Of a stretch of 64,000 bases of DNA, positions 47,061 through 58,701 are shown in pieces (the stretch's first letter is position 1; each line of letters begins with the position of its first letter). The notes under the pieces were generated by a model. That model was given only the letters and a program-made list of their open reading frames with translations, searched no databases and was not told the DNA's origin. The stretch comes from Vigna angularis (Eukaryota > Streptophyta > Magnoliopsida > Fabales > Fabaceae). The stretch spans positions 558,001 through 622,000 of the forward strand of contig NC_068972.1 in the NCBI RefSeq assembly GCF_016808095.1, read 5' to 3'. The translations under genes and the position numbers were made by a program.

Positions 47061-50000
47061 TGATGACAGTTAAAGACTCTTCTCTTTTTTATGTGATTTT
47101 CAAATTAAGGAATAATGGTTTATATATAATTTTTCTAAATCTAATTTAAAAAAATCACTAGTTTAAGAGTTGTGTGATAGAGAAACTCTCTATGCGAAAA
47201 TGAGATTTAAAAAGCCTATCATGAGTAGAGCGAGAAAATGTGTCTTGTGATTGAGTGTTGTTATTGAAAAAGTTGTTCATTTTTGTGTGTCTTCGTCGTT
47301 TATGTGTAAAAGGAGACCTTCATCATTTATGTGTCAGGAGAGATATAACATTAAATTTATCCTCTTATATGTTATTGGTTATGTTTAGTGATTAGAGAGA
47401 TTAATAACTGGATCTAGAGTTTTTTTTATCCGAACCAGTCTAAAATTACTTATGCAAATTTATCTTGCTTTATAGATTTTATCTTTATTATTATTAGTTA
47501 TAAAAAATCAATTTTTGTTATAAAATCAATTTATAAGAAGATCTTTTTTAAAAGACATAGTTTTTATTAAATAAACTAATTCAACCTTATTGGTTTTTGT
47601 CCACCCATAAACATTCCGTTGTGCATTTCTAACAAATCCAACTAATTTTGCCTCGGATTGAGATATTATCGTTAGAGTCAATCATTATATTCAAAGTATT
47701 ATATGCTTTGAAGTCTGAAATTTTGTTACAATTTGTCTAAGATGGTTGAAGGAAGAAAATGTATTTAAATTACCCTTAATCTTATGTAATATAAGATTAA
47801 TATGTTTACCATAACAAACCCTTTATTAGAAGTATAAAGATAACGAGGTTCGTCTCTCAATGAAGAATTATAGAAACCCAAGAAAAAAATACTATTTAAA
47901 ATTGTAAAACTAAGGAGACAATGATATATTTAAAACTACTTTTTCATAATAATTTATCTTTTTAAAACCTTATTTTTGTCCCAACATTAATGTTCGGTCT
48001 TAAAGTCCCTTAAAATAGCATTACGTAGTCAATTGTACTTGACTATTTAGTGATCAACACAAAAACAAAATAATATAATTTCATTAAAATATATAAAACA
48101 TTAGAAATGTTTTAACAATTCTATGTATAAAAAGAAAAATATAACAACACCAACAATACATATATACTCATAATAATTTCTCTTACTAACAAAAAAATTA
48201 AAACAATATTCCCTAACTATAATATCTATATAACGGGTTAAGAATAATATTGAAATATTAATGACAATGAAAACGGTAACTTGAATGGCTATCAAAGTGA
48301 AAAAATAGGTCAACTAAAGAACAATTAAAATGAAAAATAGGTAAATTAAAGAAGTATAATAAAAATACATGAATCTGTTTAGAAAGGAGAAAATTAGGAA
48401 CTATAAAAAACAAAATAATATTTTAATACTTACCAACCGTTTTGTTCATAAATTGTCATATTTTATTTTCGTAAAAGATTCCAAACTTAACTATGCATTT
48501 AATATAACTGCTGAAAATTTGTAGAAAATTTCAAAACGGTAAAAAAAAAACTTTCTTATATTACATTATTTTTTAGTAATATCCGCATGTTAGTAATAAT
48601 ATTAAAAAAAACTTTAGTTGAATAATTGAACTCCATATTTTCATTTCAATATTGAATTTTTATTATTACAGTGCTTTGGTGTCGCAAATATCCAAAATAA
48701 AACATATATAGGTATGATTTATCACGAGTTATTAAAATTTTCAATTTAAAAAAACAATTTTTTAAGAAATCTATTCTTAAAAAATAGCTATTGATAGCCT
48801 CAAGAACATATGTGAAAAGCAATTACTTCAAAATAAAAACACAAATTATCAAGTAAAGCTAATTAAGTTCTCGAGTAACGATAATTTAAAATGCAATTAT
48901 GTAATTTTATTTAAGAAAATATATACAGACGACTCTTTTAAGCTATTTTTTAAGTATTTTTCTTTAAACTAAAACATAGGATAAATTTATTGAAAATTAT
49001 GTACCTTTTTTAAAAACGCAAATAATACATTAAAAACACTATTTGTACTTATACAATTTCAAACACTTTATTTATTAAAGTTGTCATTACATAGTTTCAA
49101 ACTCTACTTGGAAAACAATAACACAAACTACATATAAGAAACAAGTAATGTGCTTTACCTAACTTTTGAATAAGCATCTTAAGTTGAATTTCTTCCTAAG
49201 TTATCCCTAAAGATAAAAATAGAAGAAATGTATAAATTTAAAATAAATATACACATAAATAAAAATAAAAATATCATAAAAAATATAACTTACACAATTT
49301 AACTTATATATAATTTGAATTTAAAAAAAATCATTTATAGACAAATATTTATATTTTTTTCTTATAATAAATATATAAAAGAAGTTGTTCAATCATATAT
49401 AAAAAACATTTAATTTAAAATATCATCTATATTATCTATCATTAAAATATTATGAATTTTGTTTTAAATATATTCCAAAGCACATGTCACCTAAGGAAGG
49501 CACAAAATGCACAATTATCCATTTATAATTGCCATACAAAGATGTAGGACAAGAAGGTGGGATCAATGCATATATAATAATCTCATATAATTTTCAAATA
49601 CAAATGGACTCTAATTTTTTAATTTTTTAATTTTTATATACACTAGTATGAAATTTTTGTTTCATTTTATTTTTATTAATAATAAATATACTCATATTTG
49701 TGTTTATACATATTATTTTATTCTTTCAAATATTAATTATTTTTTATAAAAATAAAAATTACAATAAATAAAATTTAACACTATCAAATATTTAATGTAC
49801 AAAAATATATTTTTTAATATTAAATAACAAGATCAAAGTTATAATTGTATAAATTTTAATAATAATATTTAAATAAAAATAATAATTATAAAAAAAATAA
49901 GAAATATTAAATATATATTTTAAAAGTAAGTTACTAAATTAGGAATAAAAATATTAATTTAAAAATTTCAAATTACCTAATAAACAATTATATCAATACA

Positions 50001-51027
50001 GAAATAGATAAGACATATACATTCTAACCTTATTTTATTTAAATTTGAGTACTATTGATAGGCAAAATTTTCCATTAAAATAGGACATATTAAAATAATA
50101 TCACTAAAAGAATTCACATAGAATTATTTTCAATAATGTATACACTATTATTTTATGAAATAAATGTATATATATATATATATATGCGTGTACACATGGA
50201 AATATATATAAAATATATAAAATTTGTATACATTAATGTATTTATTTTATTTATTTATAATTAGTGATAATTTAGCCCATAATTCATAAGAAGAATTTAC
50301 CATGTTTACTTTTGGCAGGTTACCAGGCTCCAAAGATTTGAATTTAAAAGAGTTGAAAAAAATTTACAAAAAAGTGAAGGTATAAACTACAATTATTTTT
50401 AATTTTTTAATACAGCAATATAATATACTAAGCAGCTACGATGAAAAAAATACTCATAAATTTTTATAAGTATCATAAATCACAAGTTATAGTTAAAGTA
50501 AATACCAATAATAATAACTAACATCAGTTAACAAGTACAAATATTTGAAACAAAATCAACCACAAAAAAAAAAATTATACTGTAGAAAGTTAATATCTTT
50601 TTATGCATTAAAAATTAGGGGTTTTATAATATAATAACAGACAAATATCAAAAGCGGGGTTATTTATTTATATTTAAATTTTAACATAAATCAAACATTT
50701 ATTGATATAAACATTTAAAAAAACATATTTATGATAAAGTTTAATTGTGAGTATAGTTTTAAGTAATTTAAAACTTCGCTGTAAAGTGGTAGGATATTTT
50801 TTATATGAATTATTATAAAGTGACGTTTTTGGGCAACTTGCACCATACTTTATTCTTGGTCTATTGAAGATTGAAATAAACAAAGTGATAACGAAACGAA
50901 ATTAGGTTAAATATTGAAAGAAAGAGACAGGAAAGTCCAGTTGCCAGTGTGAAAGAACCACAATAAAAGTCACCACTTTAAATCGGACGGAGGAAAAAAA
51001 AGGTAGAAAATCAACAGCGGAGAAGGG

Positions 51028-51100
51028 GTCACGTGGAAGAAGATAACACATGGCGATAGGTTAGTTGATGCGTCACGTCGGTGGAATAGAATATATAGAA
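51028..51100 (+). promoter_or_regulatory. Candidate core promoter with G-box
   Basis: A G-box CACGTG lies at 51030-51035, an ACGT-type GCGTCACGTCGG at about 51070-51081, and a TATA-like TATATAG at 51092-51098. A CT/GA-rich leader starts 30-80 bp downstream. Spacing fits a start of transcription near 51125 for the following gene. This is sequence inference only. Confidence 0.5.
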
Positions 51101-51119
51101 ACGAAGATAAGCTACCTTT

Positions 51120-52247
51120 TTCACAAAGTCAATAAAATCAGCATAAAACCGCAAACCCTAATTTTTTCTCTCTAGATAGATACACACAGAAGAAAGAAAG
51201 AGATTAGACATAGAGAGAGAAAGAGATTCCTTTTATCTCTTTCTCGCTCGTTCCTTCTTGGTTTCCCACTTTGTTTGTTGTGTCGTGGAAGTTGCAGAGC
51301 TTGACCTCAACCCACACCAAACCAAACCCCTTTGTTTTCTTTATCTCTTTTTTTCTCACAACCAATCGGGTTCAGGTATCTCTTTGCTTTTTTCGTCAAG
51401 ATCTGGCGTTTTTCCTTTGCACCTCCTTGAATTTTCCGTGCCCTGCGATTCTTTTTTTTTTTGCGATGATGCCATGCCCTATACTTTATTACTTTCTTCT
51501 CTAGGTTTAGATCTGATTCCACGCCACTCGATTCTGAGACCCCTTTCTTCGCTTTCATGGGTTCTATCGGTTCAAGGTCATTATTCTAACTTTGCAGTTG
51601 AAAGGGGTTCTTCCTGGGTTTCTGCTTGATTTGATGAACGAGGATGATGTAATCGAGCGGATCTTTTTTCTCGTCTTTTGATTGATTCTGTTTTGGTGAA
51701 TTTTGGCCTTGTTGGTCGTTTTATGGTGGATCTTCTCTTGGTAATTTGCTTGGATTGTGTTTTCTGCTCGTTGTCTGCCTTTTAAGGTGATTTCAAAGTG
51801 TTTACAGGGACTGGTGTGGAGTTTGTTTATTATGATTGTATTTGGCAGTTAATTTTGGATCTAAGTAACTTTACGAGGGGATTTGGTTGACCAGAGGCTT
51901 AATTAAATTTGCAAACTGATGTTTTGTTAAATTGTTTTTTGCTTTGATCGCAACCAGTAATCAATCTGTTCATGGGAGTTTACGATCTTGTGTCTGTGTT
52001 GTGTTTTGCAGGTTGACGCCACTTCTTTGTCTTTACCTTAGAAGTGAGAGTAAGGCTAGGATTGTTTTACTCGGAAAGGAGAAGCTTTTTAGAGGATATA
52101 TATGCCTACCTATGGTTAATTCAGTGCCTGATTTTTTGTAGCCTACTTCAATAAATTTGTTGAGGATTTTGCTATTCAATCGTAATAACTAAAGTTTAAA
52201 AGAAGGGTTTTTGACTTGTGAGCTCTTTAGAAGACTACTTTGGAGTC
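51120..52247 (+). other. Long 5' leader of the SR-like gene, probably with introns
   Basis: Pyrimidine-rich leader, then T-rich sequence with donor-like GGTATC (51375) and GGTTTAG and acceptor-like TTTTGCAGG (about 52005-52013). One or more introns in the 5' UTR are likely. Short upstream open frames (for example 51258-51629) show no conserved features. Confidence 0.45.
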
Positions 52248-55200
52248 ATGCCTGTTTCAGGACATGAAGAGGTGTTTATTTCCTTTCTGATTTACAGCTA
52301 ACTACGATTAGAGAAGCATGCCAATTTGTTCTTTTTTGGATATTGATTACTTGATCTTCTATTGACAGACCGGGGTAAAGTCCTATGCTGGGCAGTTTAG
52401 TGGTTTAATTGCAGGTGTGCCTATCAAGAAAAGGAGGTTTCCTTCGTTTCAGCCTTCTTCCTCACCTGTGTCTGAGGAACCATGTTCTCTCTCTGAAGAA
52501 ACTGAGTTACAACGTAAAGAAAATTCAAGCACTTCTCAAGGATCAACTTTATCAAATGCCAGTATTGCAGGTGCACCAATCAAGAAAAGAAGGTTTCCGT
52601 TTATTCAGCCTTTTTCGTCCTCTTTGGAAGAGGCTTCACGTTCAGAAGAAAGTGATGCCTTACGGAAGGAACATTCAAGCACCTCACCGGGTTCAACTCT
52701 TTCTACTAGTTCTTCTAGTTTATCTGATGCTAATGGAATCCCTGCGCTTGAAGATAAGAAAGCAAGTACTGATGTTGCCAATGCGAACACGGGGCAAAGC
52801 AACTCTATCTTCCTTATTCCGAAACTTGAGGAACCAAACCTTGGTACGCAATCGTGTACTTTGGATGTCAGGGATAGCAAAGAGACTGTGCTACTCAGTG
52901 AAGACATCAATAAAAAGTTGGAATCCCAAATTATCAAGGGCAATCCTGAACTCTTATTGGCTGCAAAGGAAGGTCTTGCTCTTAGCATTGGAACTGAAGT
53001 GAGCAAGCAAAATGTCAAAGATATTTGTAGAAAAGAGAGTCCTTTAGTTTCAGGAAGTACTAGTTTATCTTTAAGCTTAGAGGAACACCTCTTTCCAGCT
53101 GTTGAAAGTGTGGAGAATGACAAGAGTCGCCTAAAAATAGAGAAATCGGAATCTGTCTCACTGGAATTATCTTTAAGCAAGGAAGACTGCAGTTCTCACA
53201 GTTTAAATACTGATGCTAAAACTGATAGGAACAAGACTCCTGTTCATTCTAACAGGGCAAACTGGGATCTTAATACGACAATGGATGCATGGGAAGAATC
53301 TGGGACTGAAGCTGGCTTGGTTAAAACATGTGTTGATGGGCTGAAAATTACTGAAAATTTAGTTGTTGAAAAGCAGTTAATGTGTTCTACAGGGATGACC
53401 CGACCAACAAGTGTTCTATCTGTGAAGCCAGTGTGTGAAGAGAGTCAGAAAAAAGATTTCACTTTTCCATCAGCGATGTGTGGACAGCAATGTAAATTTG
53501 GTGACTCCAGTAATCTATCTCTTACTCCTTTTCTTCAGAAATATACTGAAGAGCCCGCTAAATTATCTGTTAAATTGAATTCTGGTAGTTCTATTCCCAA
53601 TGTAAGCTTACCTAGTGTGGCGTTGGCAGCAGGTGATGCAAATACTTCTAGTTTTAGGCTGGTAAAGCCAGAACCGTTTGATGGGAACTTGAAAAAGGAA
53701 TTGAAGGAAGCTAATACCTCTACGCCGGGTTCATTGGACAGCGTGACTGTGAAACAAGAACTATTTCCGCCTATCGTTGTAAAATGTTCTAAGTTGTCCA
53801 ATGTTAGCAGTTTAATGAAAGCTGATGCTGTCTCAGTTAAACAGGAAGTAGACCATACAGGTAATCAGGAAAATTCCAATGCTGCTGTGAATAAAAGGGA
53901 TCGGTTGGATAAAGAATTACAACAAGGATTGGATGACTCTTCTCCTTCATTGGCGATGTCTATTGTGCCTGATACAAAAATATCTGCCGAGGCAGCTTGT
54001 CCTCAAGCGAAACCTGGGTGTACAGCACAGTTATCAGCCAGTGAAAACACAGTAAGCCAGATTGAAAATATTAGTTCTACGAATGGAGACAATGTTGGGA
54101 AAGTTTGTCATGGAACTTGTTTAAATTCCGAGCAAGATACCATAGAAGCAGTTACTGTGCCTGTGGTTGATAATGGTTCAGAGTTGAAAAATTCTGGTCT
54201 GAAAATTTCTTCTGCTAGTACCGAGGAAAAAAATGCTGCCAATCGTGATGCATGCAGATTGAAACTCATGAATGAGCCTCTGGCTGCTACCCGGGGCTCT
54301 GCTGAAGGCTGTGCAAGTGATGAAGAAAAGATAACCCTGTCAGGTGACATGTTGGAGGATGTTTCTTATGGTTCCGATTACGAGTCAGACGAGAATCATG
54401 CTGTAACTATTCCTGTGGATACTGAGCGGTATGTTGAAGATGATGATTATGAAGATGGTGAGGTTCGGGAACCACTGGATCCTTCCATAGCAGAGGACAA
54501 CATATGTGAGGTAAGAGAAGTAGAGCACCCTGACTGTAGTAACTTTGTAAATAAGCAGATGGAGAAAGGAATGGTGAGTGGTGATTGTGCCGCTCAATAT
54601 CAGGTAGTGGAAAATGACAACAAGACTGTAATTCAAAGTGAAATAAATTGTGAAGATGCTATGGACATTGAAATGCACGAGAGGTCTGGTAAGGTCGTTG
54701 ACAAAAATGTGTGTCTGCAAGAATCATTGGAAGACGAGAAGTCCAGCATTGCTGCTCATGGCAACAAACCAGTTAATGTTTTGCAAAAGAAAGCATTAGA
54801 TCTTGTGGAAGGTAAAAACGTCTCTGAAGCTCTGGTGACAGAATCACTTTCCAATCAAGCTACTGATGGAAGCAATGGGGTTGATGTCCAATGTGCTGAT
54901 GAGGTTGTCAAAACAACTGACACTGTTAAACAAACTGATCTAGAATTGCCAAATATGGAATTGTCTGCAAATGCCAATGATGCATCCAAAGATGTTAATA
55001 ATGGTGGTAATCCAGGTAGAATTATAGATCTGTCTCGAGCTACTAGTTCTTCATCCCCTGGTAAAACTAGGTCCATTTCGGGCAGATCACAACTGTCATC
55101 TCGACCTGCAAGAGATGTACTGTCTGACGCACTTGATGGGGATAAATTACAGAGAGGAAGGTATACTTTTTAGTAGTATGAATAACTTATTTCTCCTTTA

Positions 55201-56622
55201 TCCACTGAGTTTGTTTTCGTATCCTCAAGTCGTATTCTTCTTGTTTTAATTTTCAGAGATGATGTTTATATTGATGGCCCTCACAAATTTTCAAGAGAAA
55301 GACATCAGGATATGTCCCCTAGAAACTCTAGGTTGAATTTTGGGCGTGGTCGAGGAAGACTCAATAGTCGTCTAGACTCAGTTCGTAGTGAATGGGAATC
55401 TGACCGTGAATTTTCTGGCGAGTTTTATAATGGTCCAAATCAGTTCCGTGGGCCGAGGCCTAAATATGCATCTGCTTTTGCCAATACTGATCTGGAGTAC
55501 AACAATGTTGCACCCGATGGCTCATATGTTGGGAATGGTCGATTAGGCAGAAAGCCGATGAGTGATGGCTCTTATATAGCACCAAGGAGGCGTTCACCAG
55601 GAGGTAGAGATGGCATCCAAATTGGTCATAGAAATCCAAGAAACATTAGTCCAAATAGATGTATTGGTGATGGTTCAGACTTGGTTGGGGTGAGGCACAA
55701 TGATAAATTTTTGAGAGGTTTGCCTGAGGATAACTTGGATGCAATGTTCACACGGCCCCAGACATTTGAGGGAATGGATGGTCGGTTTACAAGGGGGAGT
55801 AGGAATTTTTCTTCCATGCCGAGAAGAGGCCTTCCTCGAATGCGTTCCAAATCACCCATAAGATCTAGGAGTCGCTCACCCGGTCCATGGTCATCTCCGA
55901 GAAGGAGGTCTCCTAGAAGAAGATCCCCTGATAGTTTTGGTGGACATCCGGAACTAAACCATAGAAGATCACCGTTTTACAGGGTTGACAGAATGAGGTC
56001 CCCCGATCGCCCTGTTTTCCCTGCAGAGAGAGTGGTGAGGAGACATGGTTCACCCTCGTTTATGTCAAGACCTTCTAATGATATGAGGGACATTGATTCT
56101 GCCAGGGACCATGGGCATCCAAGGTCTGGTCGAATTCTAATCAGGAACCGGAGGTTTGATGTTGTAGATCCTCGGGACCGCACGGATAACGATGATGACT
56201 ACTTTGGGGGCCCCATGCATTCTGGTAGGTTACTCGAGCTTAGTGGTGAAGGAAACGGTGAGGACAGAAGAAGGTTTGGAGAGAGACGAGGACCTGTGCG
56301 TACTTTCAGGCCTCCATACAATAACAACGTTGGTGAGAATTTTCACCTTAATGCAGAAGAGGGACCTAGGCACTATAGATTCTGTTCAGATGATTCAGAT
56401 TTTCATGAAAGAGGAGGCAACAACATACGGGAAAGGGACTTTGACAGGCGAATGAAGGGGCGACCGGGAAATGTGCCACCACCCAGAAGAACAAGAAATA
56501 TGGATGAGCAGGAAGAGAACTTCAGACATGGTGGTGGTGGTGGTGGAGGAGGAGGAGGAGGACAGGTTTGGAGTGACGACAGTTTTGATGATATTTCACG
56601 GGTGAAGAGGAAAAGATTTTGA
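52248..56622 (+). CDS. Large basic SR-like nuclear protein of unknown function, 1,393 residues
   Basis: Three coding exons: 52248-52271 (MPVSGHEE), 52369-55160 and 55257-56622. The borders are GT/AG and the frame closes. I recognise the start MPVSGHEETGVKSYAGQFSG as a plant-conserved family without a known role. Residues 26-129 hold two tandem 52-residue copies of a PIKKRRFP module, a likely nuclear signal. The middle is Ser/Glu-rich with three consensus SUMO-type sites (Lys441, Lys470, Lys499). An acidic DDDYEDGEV segment follows. The last exon is Arg-rich with SP/RS clusters (RSRSRSPGPWSSPRRRSP) like splicing-associated proteins, a poly-Gly run and a KRKRF end. There is no RRM or catalytic domain. 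A role in nuclear RNA processing or chromatin is inference. Confidence 0.9.
52420..52731 (+). repeat. In-frame 156-bp tandem duplication in the SR-like gene
   Basis: Copies at 52420-52575 and 52576-52731 encode PIKKRRFPSFQPSSS and PIKKRRFPFIQPFSS. Each continues through a Ser/Glu segment (QRKENSSTSQGSTLS and LRKEHSSTSPGSTLS). The offset is exactly 52 codons. Confidence 0.88.
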
Positions 56623-56639
56623 TTTCCCCCTCATAGTCT

Positions 56640-58701
56640 TCTTATGGATAGTACATAAGCCTCCTGCGGAATGTTGGAGGAGTATTATGGAATTTACATT
56701 TGCTGGTTTTTCACCTACAGAATTAGAGTTAGATTATAATAATACTAATGCTCCTTTTCCTTACTACTACCTATAGCTTTAGATTCTAAAAAGCATGCGT
56801 GCGCATCATCAAATGTGGCAAAGATTTGTAGGGGAAGAAGTAAATTATGAAATGAAGGGTTGGTGAAGGAATGAGATGAAGTGTGGCTCCGAATGGAGGA
56901 AGGGTAATGTGCATGCAACCCAACAGACATTTTCATTTTTAATAATTTACTTACTGGAATGATGTTATTGGTTCTTTTCACTTTCCTGTTCCTACCAGCA
57001 ATGGGAAGTAGTACTAAAATAAAATTAAAAATCAAGGAAAGGTATATTAAATGCAGATAAATAACATTAAATGAAGTTTAATCTGTCAATTATTGACAGC
57101 GACCGCTATTATGTGGTCAATGGGAGAACCAACCCACCACAAAATTTTATTCATTCACGCCAACACTTATTTCCTGCCGTCCATGACGACGAGTGTCTTC
57201 GTATTTATCAATTTTTTGGTTACCGAGTAAGTAAATTATTTTTGTAATCACAATAATTTAATAACCACTCTGCTGTTGACAGCTACTATGCCTTTTCTTC
57301 TTCCTCCTGCTCTTCAATCAACCATTGTTTTATAACAAATCATAAAAATCATAATCTCAATTAGAAGAAAGAATAAACTTAATATATATTTTTATTTAAT
57401 TTCTAAATAACAGTTTAGAACAATTACATGTATTTTTTTTCCTCATTTATTAAAATACATTTTTTCACATTATAGAAGTTGAAAAAACAATGCAATTGTT
57501 ACTCTTTCTCATTAAATTTTTGTTTTGATGAATATTACTAGGTAAAGCTAAAATAAGAATGACTGTTTTTATTTTTATTTTTACATGTAAGAACAACAGG
57601 TGAAGTTTGAAATTTAAGGTAGAAAAGAAAAAGGAAGAATCACAAATCTATGGACAAATCTTTTATTTTTTTATTGTTAGATTCAAACTAGACCATCATC
57701 AGAAAAGATATATATGACTAAAATATAAATTTTTTTAATTTTTTTTAAAATTTTTTTCTTGATTCATAAAATATATATGGATTACGTATATAATTTTAGT
57801 TTATTGTCTAGGACAATTTATTTCATAAACTACAATTTCTATGAATTGTGTGTTTGAAAATTACATATAATATGCTTTTGGTTTGACGTTTTACTTTTCT
57901 ACAAGGAAGAAAAACTAGATGTCAATTCTCTTTTTAATATTTTTAATGAACAGAATAAACTAATAGTGATCATTGTTTCAAATGTGATTATTTTATTTAG
58001 TGGTTATGTTTTTTTTTACCAATTTACTAAAATTAAAATTTTAAAAAGTTATCAATAGGAATAAATCGTTAGCCCAACTTAATTCATTGTATATTTTAGA
58101 TTGAAATTATGTGAAGATTACACCACTTCAATTCATACCATTTTAAGTTAAAATTGTGTTACTTTAACATAACTTTTACTAAAATTGAATTAAAATTGTC
58201 ATTTTAACATGAGATTAATTTAAAATGCTAAAGTGACATTATCTTAATAGATTTTTCTTATAATAAAATTATGTAAAAACGACACAACTGATCTATATCT
58301 ATTTTTTTTAAGTGACTATTTTTATAAATAAAGAAAAAGTACACTAGTTTGATAAGAAAACCTACAATAAATATAATTAAACTATAATAATATGATGTAT
58401 ACAAAATAAGAAAGATTAAAAACAATTGTAACTAATTATAGTAATAAAAGGCTAAATAATAAAAAAAAATCTAAATAATACAGTAGGAAAATACACACAC
58501 AATTGTAATAAAGGAAAAGATAATAACTCTTTACACAAAAAAAAAAATTATACTAGATAAATATATGATATCTAACTAAAAATAAGTCTTACTTGAAAAA
58601 AGAAGAAGGAAATTAGCAGTACTAATATTTGATCAGTAGACGAATAGAGAAGGCTAGGGTCTGAGAAATTGTTGATCAACCACTGGAGCAAGACACCAAG
58701 A
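56640..58701. other. Spacer between the SR-like gene and NFU gene
   Basis: The first 100-400 bases are 3' UTR and flank of the SR-like gene. The rest is AT-rich. I see no gene, LTR or foldback. Confidence 0.55.

Larger units (their letters stand above)
44820..51020. other. AT-rich intergenic spacer, about 6.2 kb
   Basis: No supported gene. It contains the right arm of an inverted repeat, a two-copy tandem repeat (46941-47060), a repeat-like scrap at 46130-46240 and a small AT run at 50166-50185. Open frames here are short, AT-biased and unlike any family I know. Confidence 0.65.

Noticed and set aside
51258..51629. 123-codon open frame upstream of the SR-like gene
   Set aside because: Lies in the pyrimidine-rich 5' leader with splice-like signals inside it; no conserved motif, so at most an upstream open frame.
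52605..53180. 191-codon open frame on the minus strand
   Set aside because: It is antisense to the Ser/Glu-rich exon of the SR-like gene, where codon bias leaves the opposite strand open; no family features.
54385..54720. 111-codon minus-strand open frame with hydrophobic stretches
   Set aside because: Complement of an acidic coding region (GAT/GAA codons), which always reads as Ile/Leu/Phe/Ser-rich on the other strand.
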